A stretch of DNA of 64,000 nt, from positions 1 through 64,000 of the forward strand of contig CACNSD010000002.1 in NCBI GenBank assembly GCA_902623075.1, in the 5' to 3' direction. The translations under genes and the position numbers were made by a program. Source of the stretch: an uncultured Pelagibacteraceae bacterium (GTDB lineage Bacteria; Pseudomonadota; Alphaproteobacteria; Pelagibacterales; Pelagibacteraceae). Shown in pieces: positions 35,413-43,105 of this stretch (position 1 is the stretch's first letter; each line of letters starts with the position of its first letter). A model generated the notes under the pieces. It was given only the letters and a program-made list of their open reading frames with translations, was not told the DNA's origin and searched no databases.

Positions 35413-35726
35413 ATATTTTTTTCTAAAAATTCCTTCATGTGACTTTCGGGAACTCCGCCAACTTTTCTATCTACCTCAACACCTTTTTTATAAATTATAA
35501 CTGTTGGTACACCTCTGATGCCAGCAGCTGAACCCGTATTAATTCCACCATCTTCAACATCAGCATAATAGAAACCAGCTTTGTCTTTATATTCATCTGA
35601 CAATTTATCCATCACAGGTTTTAGTGCCTTACATGGACCACACCACTCTGCTGAAAACTGAATGACAGAGACATCCTCATTTTTAATTTTTGTGTCAAAA
35701 TCTTCATCTTTAAAATTTGAAAGCAT
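35409..35726 (-). CDS. trxA: Thioredoxin
   Basis: General disulfide reductant. The active site is SAEWCGPCKAL, with the cis-proline in IRGVPTVIIY and a 105-residue thioredoxin fold without a signal peptide, so cytoplasmic. A good Shine-Dalgarno sequence (AAAGGA) stands before the ATG, which is unusual in this window and suggests high expression. folC-trxA proximity is seen in other alphaproteobacteria, although here the two genes converge. Confidence 0.95.
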   Translation of the reverse strand: MLSNFKDEDFDTKIKNEDVSVIQFSAEWCGPCKALKPVMDKLSDEYKDKAGFYYADVEDGGINTGSAAGIRGVPTVIIYKKGVEVDRKVGGVPESHMKEFLEKNI

Positions 35727-35760
35727 ATATCCTTTCTATTAATTAGAGCCTTAAAGTCAA

Positions 35761-37197
35761 CTAGGCAATTTCATATTTTTTTTCTATAGACATAATAAAT
35801 TCATTTATTTCATCTAATTTTTTTAGTTCCTCTTCATCATCTCGATTTGATGCTTGATCTCTTAAGGTATCAATTTCTTGGTAGGCCATTCCTATAGTTT
35901 GCCACTTTTCTCTATTTTTGCTTAAAATTCGTCTAGCAATTTCACTTTTTATATTTTTATATAAATCTGGTGGCAAAATATGCGGTGCTTCTTGATAAAT
36001 AATTTTTTGCCCAAACCAACTACATCTTTTATCTTGAAACTTATCCAACATTCTTAATTTATCTTCCCAAGAAGAACTATGCCAAATTTTAAATAAAGCT
36101 GTATCTTTATTTGGAATGAATTTTTCATATAAAGTTTCTTCTGGTAGTAAATCTTCCTGCGTTTGCGTTTGAGCTTTTTCTTCAGCTGTCTCTCTATTTA
36201 TAATTTGAATATTTTTACAAAAATTTTCATTACTTCTAACTAATTTAGCTCTTTTCTGAATTGTTTCTAAATCTAAGTCTGAGTAAGCTTTTTCCTTTAA
36301 TGCAAACCTTTTATCTAAAACAACTGGAGCTTTATTTGTTTTAATTACTCTAAGAGCTTTTGGGCTAAACTTTTTTAAATAGACTTTAAGATCATTTACT
36401 GAAAGATTTAATAATGGCTCAGGATCTCTTCTCAAATCCCATAAGTATCCCCAAGAAACATAAGAAGGATGAAAACAATGTTCTGGATGTATAGTTGAGA
36501 CTAAATACATCATATTTCTTCCTTTCACATTTTCAAATATAGAATAGATGCCTTCACTTTTTAAAATAGTTTCAACACTATTTTTTGTAGATGTGCTTAA
36601 AAAATTTTCCCAATTTTCTTTATGCTTATCTTTTATAATTCTAAGAATTTTTAAACTTGTAAATGCATCATGATAAGCTGTATGCTGTTGAGAAGTATCA
36701 AACCCTTGTTGTCTAGCCAAACCCTCAAGTGCAAGACTTTCGTTACCAGCTTCTGTCAATTCAGTTTTTAGAGTTGATGCATTTATAGTTTGTGCTGCTC
36801 TGGCAATGTGTAAACCATCATGCTCTTTGTTTGGCGATGAATGAGTAGCATAGGGATATCTATTACCTTTAAAAAAATTAAAATGAAACATTCGCCTATC
36901 AAAATTTAAATTACTCCACCCCATAAATAATGCGGGTGCAGCTTTAGAAAAAAAATTTTCTACAGCACCTAAAAAATCATAGTGTGAATAATTCCCTTTT
37001 GTTAATAAATCAATACTTGTTGAGTTGACAAGTAACGCTTTAGCTGAAGGCACCTCTCCCTCGGGCATACGCCCGCGGATGTTTAACTTTCCAATTTCCT
37101 TTAAATTTTTATCAACAACTACAGCCCCCACTTCAATTATTGAGCCCCAAATAGTGCTATTAGTTGTTTCTGTATCGTAAATTACTATTTTGTCCAT
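35761..37197 (-). CDS. sbcB: Exodeoxyribonuclease I
   Basis: 3'-5' single-strand DNA exonuclease of the DEDDh class. Motif I is VIYDTETTNS, motif II lies in FMGWSNLNFDRRMFH, and motif III is TAYHDAFTSL with the histidine. The ExoI-specific SH3-like and C-terminal helical regions follow (FHPSYVSWGYLWDLRRDPEPL). 478 residues is close to the 475 of the E. coli enzyme. The 16-nt gap to the next gene, a nuclease of another fold, and then rmuC, suggests a DNA-repair operon. Confidence 0.93.
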   Translation of the reverse strand: MDKIVIYDTETTNSTIWGSIIEVGAVVVDKNLKEIGKLNIRGRMPEGEVPSAKALLVNSTSIDLLTKGNYSHYDFLGAVENFFSKAAPALFMGWSNLNFDRRMFHFNFFKGNRYPYATHSSPNKEHDGLHIARAAQTINASTLKTELTEAGNESLALEGLARQQGFDTSQQHTAYHDAFTSLKILRIIKDKHKENWENFLSTSTKNSVETILKSEGIYSIFENVKGRNMMYLVSTIHPEHCFHPSYVSWGYLWDLRRDPEPLLNLSVNDLKVYLKKFSPKALRVIKTNKAPVVLDKRFALKEKAYSDLDLETIQKRAKLVRSNENFCKNIQIINRETAEEKAQTQTQEDLLPEETLYEKFIPNKDTALFKIWHSSSWEDKLRMLDKFQDKRCSWFGQKIIYQEAPHILPPDLYKNIKSEIARRILSKNREKWQTIGMAYQEIDTLRDQASNRDDEEELKKLDEINEFIMSIEKKYEIA

Positions 37198-37213
37198 TAA
37201 TTTTAAATAATCC

Positions 37214-37900
37214 CTAAGTTAAATTTATAAGCTCATAAAATTTTTTCAATCTTCCTAAAAATAAGTTTTGATAGATAATCAAATCATGACTTTGAATTTT
37301 AAATTCTTGGAATAAGTTATCTACTGTGCAAACAAGAATTACACAAGAAGTGATATTAGAGTTATACACAATGTTATGTGCCAATGAATATGCACTAGTT
37401 TGAAGAAGCCATGAATCAATGTACTCAGCCTTTTTTGGTTTATTACTTTGTTTAAAATCGATTATTGTTTCTTTTCCTTCATACACTCCAACACAGTCTG
37501 CTGTCCCAGCATATTTTTCTGGATAATAAAGAGTACACTCTACCCCCCAAATTTCCTCTAATCTGTTTTTTAAACCTTTTTCAATAATTTCTTTAGCCAT
37601 TAATTTGTATTTTTCATTATCTTCGAAAAAACTCAGGTTTTCTCTTCCAAGCAAATAAGATTCTAAATAATTATGCATTTGAGACCCTCTACTGCTTGCA
37701 GCTTTAGTGATTGCCTCAGCTTCTTTGTAACCGGTTCTTTCCCTCCAATTTGCTAATGCTGCTTTATCTTCTTCTGATCTAGTTGCGTCTAGAATTGAAG
37801 TGACACTTGGTAATTTTTTTTCTCCCAATAAGTATCTTCTAACACCATCTACAGTTGCTCTGGAGGATGTTGGATAATCATATTTTTGATTCCACTGCAT
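37214..37900 (-). CDS. PD-(D/E)XK nuclease-like protein (RecB/MGME1-type)
   Basis: 228 residues from ATG 37900. An upstream in-frame ATG at 37969 would overlap rmuC by 32 nt and add a poorly convincing hydrophobic stretch, so I prefer the shorter start. The core motif is KYAGTADCVGVYEG followed by ETIIDFKQSNKPK (Asp, then Asp-x-Lys) and a helix with LLQTSAYSLA. This is the motif II-III-QxxxY layout of RecB-family nucleases. The N-terminal LPSVTSILDAT and RGSQMHNYLESY resemble the MGME1 mitochondrial exonuclease group. It probably cuts single-stranded or flap DNA; neither specificity nor partner is shown. Confidence 0.78.
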   Translation of the reverse strand: MQWNQKYDYPTSSRATVDGVRRYLLGEKKLPSVTSILDATRSEEDKAALANWRERTGYKEAEAITKAASSRGSQMHNYLESYLLGRENLSFFEDNEKYKLMAKEIIEKGLKNRLEEIWGVECTLYYPEKYAGTADCVGVYEGKETIIDFKQSNKPKKAEYIDSWLLQTSAYSLAHNIVYNSNITSCVILVCTVDNLFQEFKIQSHDLIIYQNLFLGRLKKFYELINLT

Positions 37901-37937
37901 GAGATTTCTTATAGACGTTATTATATAAAAAAAGAAA

Positions 37938-39035
37938 TTAATTTTTAAGCTGTCTTTTCTGTTCAACAAATTTTTCTACGTTTTCAGTTTGTACAGCTTG
38001 CTCAACCTGCTCGGGATCTTTAATGTTTTCTAAAGTTCTTGAAATTGATCTTGCATCGGTTCCAAACTTATCAACAACTCCCATGGCATCCTCTAATTTT
38101 TTTCTAAGAACAATAATATTGTCAAAATGTTTAGAAAATCTTGTACTGATTGTTTTTAAATGATTATAAATTTCTGTTGCACCTTTTTGTACCTTCAATG
38201 ATTGAAATCCCATATGTAAAGACTGTAAGTAAGCAGAAAGAGTATTAGGTCCACATATTACAACTTTATATTTTTTCATTAACTCTTGAGTTAATAATTC
38301 TTTTGTACTTGGATCTTGGTATTCAGTTAACTCTTTGTATAAACTTTCTGTAGGAGCATATACGATTGCAAAATCAGTAGTTTTTGGTGGAACAATATAT
38401 TTTTCATTAACACTTTTAGCTTTTGCTTTAAACGCTGAGGCTAATTTTGCTCTAGCATCTGCTACAGCCCTTTTGTCTTCCGCGTCATGACCATCGGTAA
38501 TTGCTTTGAATTTTTCTACTGGAAAATGACTATCAACAGGAACTAAAACATCTCCTTGAAGCTTTATTGCAAATTCAACATTTTCACTGGTATCCTCTTT
38601 CATTTTAACATTCGTCATGAATTGAGAGGCTGGTAGCAAATCTTTAATTAGAGCATCTAAGCTAAATTCTGCGAGAGTTCCATATTTTTTAACTCCAGCT
38701 AAAATTTTAGTTATCCCCTCTTGGCTTTGATTTAAAAGTTGTACTTGTTGATTAAAATTTCCAACCTTTTCCTCTACCTTAGTTAAAGTTTCAGTCATAT
38801 CTTTAGTAACCCCAGTTGATAGGTTATTAAATGAAGTCGACATTGCACCAAGTGAGCTATTGATTGTAGTGTTTAAGGTATCTTTTAAACTTGATATTTC
38901 TGATTTTAAATTAGCTATTTCCTCAGCTTCCTTGTTCTCATTGTCATCTTTTAGTTTTGATCTTAAATTTAAGTATACAACACCTAGAGTTGCACCAGTT
39001 AACACAACTAAGATAATTAATAGAATCGTATCCAT
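37938..39035 (-). CDS. rmuC: DNA recombination protein RmuC
   Basis: RmuC proteins limit DNA inversion or rearrangement and carry a predicted nuclease domain. An N-terminal membrane segment (about residues 3-23) is followed by a coiled coil (about 35-100) and the RmuC domain (about 110-330, with VPVDSHFPVEKFKAI, FAIVYAPTESLYKEL and VVICGPNTLSAYLQ). 365 residues is compact for the family. First gene of the rmuC-nuclease-sbcB unit. Confidence 0.93.
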   Translation of the reverse strand: MDTILLIILVVLTGATLGVVYLNLRSKLKDDNENKEAEEIANLKSEISSLKDTLNTTINSSLGAMSTSFNNLSTGVTKDMTETLTKVEEKVGNFNQQVQLLNQSQEGITKILAGVKKYGTLAEFSLDALIKDLLPASQFMTNVKMKEDTSENVEFAIKLQGDVLVPVDSHFPVEKFKAITDGHDAEDKRAVADARAKLASAFKAKAKSVNEKYIVPPKTTDFAIVYAPTESLYKELTEYQDPSTKELLTQELMKKYKVVICGPNTLSAYLQSLHMGFQSLKVQKGATEIYNHLKTISTRFSKHFDNIIVLRKKLEDAMGVVDKFGTDARSISRTLENIKDPEQVEQAVQTENVEKFVEQKRQLKN

Positions 39036-39088
39036 ATACTCTAAGATATACGTGATTTTTCAAAATACAAATTTATTTGAAAAAAGAT

Positions 39089-39781
39089 TTAATTTTTAGA
39101 AATTAACTTTAACATTTTTCTAAGGCCAATTTTATTACTTGATGATTTAGAAATCATCATACAAGCCTCTGATCGAAGTATCTCTCCGTCCTTTAAAATA
39201 CGTAGATTATTTGCTTTTAAAGTTTCTCCTGTAGAAGTGATATCTGTAATTATCTCCGAAGAGCCTGTAAAAGGATAAGCTTCAGTTGCACCCAAACTAT
39301 CAATTAATTTGAATTGGGTAACGCCCTTTGAAAACAAAAATTCCCTTGTTAAGTTTGGATATTTTGTTGCTACTCTTAATCTTTTCTTTTTCTTATCTTT
39401 AAATTCAAATGCAATTTCTTCTAAATCTGCAACTGTTTGTACATCTATCCATGGATCAGGAATTGCAACTACTAATGTGGCCTTCCCAAAATTATATCTT
39501 TTAAACACATTAATTTTCTTTTGAGTGTTAATTTCACTTTCCTTTAATAAATCAAAGCCAGAAAAACCTATGTCCACAGATCCGTCTCCAAGTCTTTGGA
39601 TGATCTCTCTTGCATGAAGATATAAAATCTTAATATTTTTAAATTGTTTTATAGATCCTAAAAGATCTCTTTCTCCTCTTTCAGAAATGAGATTTAATTT
39701 ATTTTTTTTAAAAATATTTAAAACATCTTTTCTTAGTCTGCCTTTACTTGGGATTCCGATATTTAAAATATTTTTTGTCAT
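39089..39781 (-). CDS. hisG: ATP phosphoribosyltransferase catalytic subunit, short form
   Basis: First step of histidine synthesis, condensing ATP and PRPP. The N-terminal GIPSKGRLRKDVL and GFSGFDLLKE are typical, with DITSTGETLKANNLRIL as the PRPP loop. At 230 residues it lacks the C-terminal regulatory domain of long HisG, so it should need HisZ, which is encoded immediately upstream with a 1-nt overlap. Feedback control by histidine would act through HisZ. Confidence 0.94.
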   Translation of the reverse strand: MTKNILNIGIPSKGRLRKDVLNIFKKNKLNLISERGERDLLGSIKQFKNIKILYLHAREIIQRLGDGSVDIGFSGFDLLKESEINTQKKINVFKRYNFGKATLVVAIPDPWIDVQTVADLEEIAFEFKDKKKKRLRVATKYPNLTREFLFSKGVTQFKLIDSLGATEAYPFTGSSEIITDITSTGETLKANNLRILKDGEILRSEACMMISKSSSNKIGLRKMLKLISKN

Positions 39782-40833
39782 TAGTGATTTAAATTTAAAG
39801 CAGCGCCAACTGCTGGAGTTTGTTTTTTTGATCCCAAGTCTGAGATTAGACCATCATAACGACCACCATTGATAATATTTTTTAATGAATTTTTAGATTT
39901 AATATCAATTTTAAAAACCATTCCGGTGTAATATTCTAATTGCCTTCCAAAGGATGCTGAAAATACTACATTTAATTTTGAAACTTTGTTATTAGATATT
40001 GGAAAATATTTTTGATCTACAGCTAAATTTATTCTGTTTTTTTTAAAAAATTTATTTAACTCAATTGCTGCCCTATTTATTGGACATTTAATTTTTAAAA
40101 AATCTTTTATTATTTTTGAAACATTTTTTCCTTTACTGGCTCTTCTAGGATCTTTAATTTTCTGATCAAACCTTTTCAATATTTCATTAATTGTTCTTCC
40201 TGCAACAATATTTGATAAATCTTCTTTAAGCATTTTCACGTAACGCTTTTTATCTATTTCTACAATTGTTGGATCAACATCTGAATTAGTTTCTAATCTT
40301 TTTAATAAATCATTAAAATATTCTTCTCTCCAGAAGTGTCTGGATAATCTTAGCTTCCATCTCTTTGGAATATCTAATTTTGAAATTAACAAATTAAATA
40401 TTTCAACATTTCCAATAGTAAGCGTTCCTGATGAATATTTGATATTTTGAAGCAATTTAAGAGATGTGTTTATAATTTCTTTATCGTCATTTTTCTCATC
40501 CTTAGATCCCAAAATTTCAAATCCAATTTGATTTCTAATTATTGAGTCTTTTTTGTTTTGTGATTTTCGATAAGCTTGACCGCTATAAAAAATTTTTTCC
40601 TTGCCCTTTAAGTTATTTTCTAAATATCTTAAACAAGATGCAATCGTTAAATCTGGTCTTAAGCATAACTCGCTTCCATTCTGATCCGTAAAAGAAAAGA
40701 TAAATTTTCTAAAATTTTCTCCAGATCTTTGAACAATGTGATTAGCCTCAATTACTGAAGGTAAATCAATATATTTAAAACCCTTAGATTTTACTGATCT
40801 AAGGATACTTTCAGATAAGTTTTTTGACTTCAT
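39781..40833 (-). CDS. hisZ: ATP phosphoribosyltransferase regulatory subunit HisZ
   Basis: Paralogue of histidyl-tRNA synthetase that lost aminoacylation and forms a hetero-octamer with short HisG. Class II core motifs are visible (FTDQNGSELCLRPDLTIAS, and YYTGMVFKID near the C-terminus with GGRYDGL), but there is no anticodon-binding domain. 350 residues fits HisZ. It lies between hisS (23-nt overlap) and hisG (1-nt overlap), so synthetase, its paralogue and the partner enzyme are coexpressed. Confidence 0.92.
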   Translation of the reverse strand: MKSKNLSESILRSVKSKGFKYIDLPSVIEANHIVQRSGENFRKFIFSFTDQNGSELCLRPDLTIASCLRYLENNLKGKEKIFYSGQAYRKSQNKKDSIIRNQIGFEILGSKDEKNDDKEIINTSLKLLQNIKYSSGTLTIGNVEIFNLLISKLDIPKRWKLRLSRHFWREEYFNDLLKRLETNSDVDPTIVEIDKKRYVKMLKEDLSNIVAGRTINEILKRFDQKIKDPRRASKGKNVSKIIKDFLKIKCPINRAAIELNKFFKKNRINLAVDQKYFPISNNKVSKLNVVFSASFGRQLEYYTGMVFKIDIKSKNSLKNIINGGRYDGLISDLGSKKQTPAVGAALNLNH

Positions 40834-42205
40834 CGATTAAATTTTCTTTTGGAAATGTTTTATTGTTTTCACCCTTAACGCCTTTGAGACTTTTTATAGT
40901 GACTGTATTATCATTAAATTCATTTTCACCACATATTATTGCAACATCTAGTTCACGTTTATTTGCTAGGGTTAGTTGCTTGCCTAAATTTTTTTTTGTA
41001 TCTAAAAAAATTTCAGCATTGATATTATTATTTCTTAATAGATCTAAAATTTCATAATAACTTTTAAGATATTTTTCATCCATTACACAAACTAAAACTG
41101 GTTTTTGACTATCTACTTTTACTTGATCCAATTGCATTAAAGCAAATAACAATCGATCAACTCCAAAACTAATTCCGGTGCCTGGAATATCCACACCTTT
41201 AAATCTCGAAATTAATTTTGCATAGGCTCCTCCAGAACAAATACTGCCTATATCGACCTCTTTGCCTTTGTTATTTGTGACTTTAAAATTTAGATTTGTT
41301 TCAACAATGAAATCTGAATAATAAGCCAATCCCCTAACAATTGTAAAATTTGTTTTGACCTGATTTAAATTTGAACTGTAACCCAATACTTCAAATACTT
41401 GTTCTAATTCCTTTATACCTTCTTGAGACAATGGATTTTTTAATGTTTCTTTTAATTCTTTTAAATCTTTAATTTTTAAAAAATTTAGTATTTCAGATGC
41501 TTGTTCATCGTTTAAATCTGCACCCTTAGTGATTGCACCACTTATATCTTTTCTCTCTTTTTTGAGCAGATCTTCAACACCTTTTAAACCAAAACCTGGT
41601 TTGTCTAATTTATCAATTGCCCTTATTACTTTTGCTTGCTTTTCTTCTGATATTTTTAAATCATCAATTAATCCTTGAACTATTTTTCTGTTACTAACGT
41701 TGATTATAAATTGATCTTTTTTTAGACCACAATCTAACAAGGTGCTTGATATTAAATTGCAAAGTTCCGCATTTGCTTGCGCAGGATTAACATTTCCAAC
41801 GATATCAAAATCTGCTTGCATAAATTCTCTGTATCTTCCATTACCAGCCTTTTCATTTCTAAAGACATTTTGAATGGCATACCTTTTAAAAATTGATGGA
41901 AGCTCTTGATTATTTTGAGCAACAAATCTAGCTAGTGGGCTTGAAAGATCATACCTAAGAGTAATCCTCTTTTCTCCATCCTCAAATGAGAATACATCAG
42001 ACATAGGATTAGCGTCATCTTCTGCCAAAAAAGATCCTATATTTTCACTTATCTCAAACGAAGGGGTTTCCAGAGCCTCTGCTCCAAATTTAATAAAATT
42101 ATTCTCAATAGCTTTTAAAAGCTTTTTTTTGAGAAGAAGTTTTTTATCCCAACGATCTTCAAATCCTGAAGGTAATCCAGGAATTAATTTTTTTTCTTTA
42201 TTCAT
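40811..42205 (-). CDS. hisS: Histidyl-tRNA synthetase
   Basis: Class II synthetase. Motif 2 region YAIQNVFRNEKAGNGRYREF, HisA-type GLAYYSDFIVETN, and GTGISFGVDRLL (motif 3) are present, and the C-terminal anticodon-binding domain follows. I take ATG 42205 (464 residues). Upstream in-frame codons run into the tRNA-His gene and would be part of the tRNA. The ATG is four A residues after the encoded CCA of tRNA-His, with no Shine-Dalgarno sequence, so tRNA maturation would leave an almost leaderless mRNA. It must charge a tRNA-His without G-1, so it should be of the divergent alphaproteobacterial type. Confidence 0.95.
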   Translation of the reverse strand: MNKEKKLIPGLPSGFEDRWDKKLLLKKKLLKAIENNFIKFGAEALETPSFEISENIGSFLAEDDANPMSDVFSFEDGEKRITLRYDLSSPLARFVAQNNQELPSIFKRYAIQNVFRNEKAGNGRYREFMQADFDIVGNVNPAQANAELCNLISSTLLDCGLKKDQFIINVSNRKIVQGLIDDLKISEEKQAKVIRAIDKLDKPGFGLKGVEDLLKKERKDISGAITKGADLNDEQASEILNFLKIKDLKELKETLKNPLSQEGIKELEQVFEVLGYSSNLNQVKTNFTIVRGLAYYSDFIVETNLNFKVTNNKGKEVDIGSICSGGAYAKLISRFKGVDIPGTGISFGVDRLLFALMQLDQVKVDSQKPVLVCVMDEKYLKSYYEILDLLRNNNINAEIFLDTKKNLGKQLTLANKRELDVAIICGENEFNDNTVTIKSLKGVKGENNKTFPKENLIDEVKKLI

Positions 42206-42209
42206 TTTT

Positions 42210-42284
42210 TGGTACCCGGGCTGAGAGTCGAACTCAAACTTAAAGTTCCACAAACTTCCGTGCTAACCATTACACCACCCGGGC
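42210..42284 (-). tRNA. tRNA-His (GTG), lacking G-1
   Basis: 75 nt with an encoded CCA. The acceptor stem is GCCCGGG/CCCGGGT, D-stem GTGT/GCAC, anticodon stem GAAGT/ACTTT with loop TTGTGGA (anticodon GTG), and a normal T-loop TTCGACT. The pair 1-72 is G-U, base 73 is A, and the base before position 1 is A. The near-universal G-1:C73 of tRNA-His is therefore absent. This is the type described for an alphaproteobacterial clade. The hisS gene begins 4 nt downstream. Confidence 0.95.
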
Positions 42285-42326
42285 TTATCCTCTTTGTTTT
42301 TATCTTATTTTATGTGGATTTAAAAT

Positions 42327-42455
42327 TATAATATAAATAAATAGCCTACTGGCTATGGAAACAGTTTCTGTGAGTACTTCTAAAAGTCTTTCTGTATGTA
42401 ATATTTATATTCATAAGCAGTCTTTTAGACAAAAAAAATTAATATTCAAGGTCTA
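42327..42455 (+). other. Structured intergenic segment with a long imperfect hairpin
   Basis: Between tRNA-His and the cold-shock terminator there is no reading frame. A TATAAT is at 42327-42332. A 6-bp hairpin (ATAGCC/GGCTAT) lies at 42341-42356. A longer imperfect hairpin spans 42380-42428: CTAAAAG/CTTTTAG, CTG/CAG, TATG/CATA and AATA/TATT, about 18 pairs with small internal loops. It is followed on the plus strand by an A-run. This could be a small RNA, a leader for tRNA-His on the minus strand, or chance in AT-rich DNA. I recognise no known family. Confidence 0.3.
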
Positions 42456-42456
42456 A

Positions 42457-42500
42457 ATAAAAAAAGGACGTTTATCTATTTGATAGATAAAGCGCCCTTA
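42457..42500 (-). terminator. Rho-independent terminator of the cold-shock gene
   Basis: On the minus strand GGGCGCTTTATCTA pairs with TAGATAAACGTCC across a short TCAA loop, with one mismatch and one bulge. A run of seven T follows. It starts 16 nt after the csp stop. It is the clearest intrinsic terminator in the window. Confidence 0.85.
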
Positions 42501-42515
42501 TAAATAATTTCTAAA

Positions 42516-42728
42516 TTAGTCTATTTTTTTTAAATTAACTGCAGAAGGACCTTTAGGACCATCTTCTAATGTGAATTCAAGTTTATCACCTTCATTGAGA
42601 TATCTCATACCAGCAGCTTTTACCGCTGAAGCGTGAACAAAGGCATCTTTTTCTTTATCATCTCTTTCAATGAAGCCATATCCCTTTTTACCGTTATACC
42701 ATTTAATTTTTCCTTGTAGTGTACTCAT
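42516..42728 (-). CDS. Cold shock domain protein (CspA family)
   Basis: 70-residue single OB-fold RNA chaperone. RNP1 is KKGYGFIER and RNP2 is DAFVHASAV, both intact. It is a monocistron with its own -10 box (TATAAT at 42760-42755) and its own terminator. The leader would be only about 20 nt, so the long cold-sensing leader of E. coli cspA is absent and constitutive high expression is more likely. Which Csp paralogue it equals cannot be told. Confidence 0.95.
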   Translation of the reverse strand: MSTLQGKIKWYNGKKGYGFIERDDKEKDAFVHASAVKAAGMRYLNEGDKLEFTLEDGPKGPSAVNLKKID

Positions 42729-42754
42729 CTTATTTCTTAGTCCTTTTGTTATTT

Positions 42755-42760
42755 ATTATA
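42755..42760 (-). promoter_or_regulatory. -10 box of the cold-shock gene
   Basis: Perfect TATAAT on the minus strand, 27-32 nt before the csp ATG. No clear -35 is seen at the standard distance. The csp gene is isolated by tRNA-Phe upstream and its own terminator downstream, so a promoter is needed here. Confidence 0.55.
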
Positions 42761-42808
42761 TCTTAAAGTTAATTTCTTTTACGATTATTTCAAGATGAAA
42801 CTTTGTGG

Positions 42809-42883
42809 TGGTGGCTGAGGAAGGATTCGCACCTCCGACACAAGCCTTTTCAGGGCTCTGCTCTACTCCTGAGCTACTCAGCC
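42809..42883 (-). tRNA. tRNA-Phe (GAA) with G at position 55
   Basis: 75 nt with encoded CCA. Acceptor GGCTGAG/CTCAGCC, A73, anticodon stem GAGCC/GGCTT, loop CTGAAAA (anticodon GAA), T-stem GGAGG/CCTTC. The T-loop reads TGCGAAT; the usual form is TTCRANY, so the base that normally becomes pseudouridine-55 is G. It lies 4 nt after the infA stop and is probably cotranscribed with it. No second tRNA-Phe is seen in the window. Confidence 0.94.
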
Positions 42884-42887
42884 TTAT

Positions 42888-43103
42888 TTATCCCCTAAAG
42901 ATAATTCTTCCTTTAGTAAGATCGTAAGGTGTCATTTCAACTGTCACATTATCACCTTGGAGAACTCTAATTCTGTTTTTTCTTAACTTACCAGCTGTAT
43001 GGGCAGTTACGGTATGTCCATTTTCTAATTTTACTCTAAACATTGCGTTGGGAAGTAGGTCTATCACTGTACCTTTAAATTCCAGTAAGTCTTGTTTTGA
43101 CAA
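42888..43103 (-). CDS. infA: Translation initiation factor IF-1
   Basis: 71 residues, full length. The OB-fold is complete: [40 protein letters not shown] and [14 protein letters not shown]. The start codon is TTG at 43103, preceded by AAGGAG at 9 nt spacing inside the last codons of hisD. The family N-terminus (M-x-K-x-D-L-x-E-F) confirms this start. It binds the A site of the small subunit during initiation. It sits between hisD (2-nt gap) and tRNA-Phe (4-nt gap). Confidence 0.97.
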   Translation of the reverse strand: MSKQDLLEFKGTVIDLLPNAMFRVKLENGHTVTAHTAGKLRKNRIRVLQGDNVTVEMTPYDLTKGRIIFRG

Positions 43104-43105
43104 AT

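Noticed and set aside
42206-42253. Longer hisS reading frame that begins with TTG inside tRNA-His
   Set aside because: The codons are tRNA sequence with a perfect cloverleaf; HisRS homology begins at ATG 42205.
42729-42808. Cold-sensing long 5' leader for the csp gene
   Set aside because: The only good -10 box puts the start about 20 nt before the ATG, and tRNA-Phe occupies the DNA just upstream. There is no space for a cspA-type leader.
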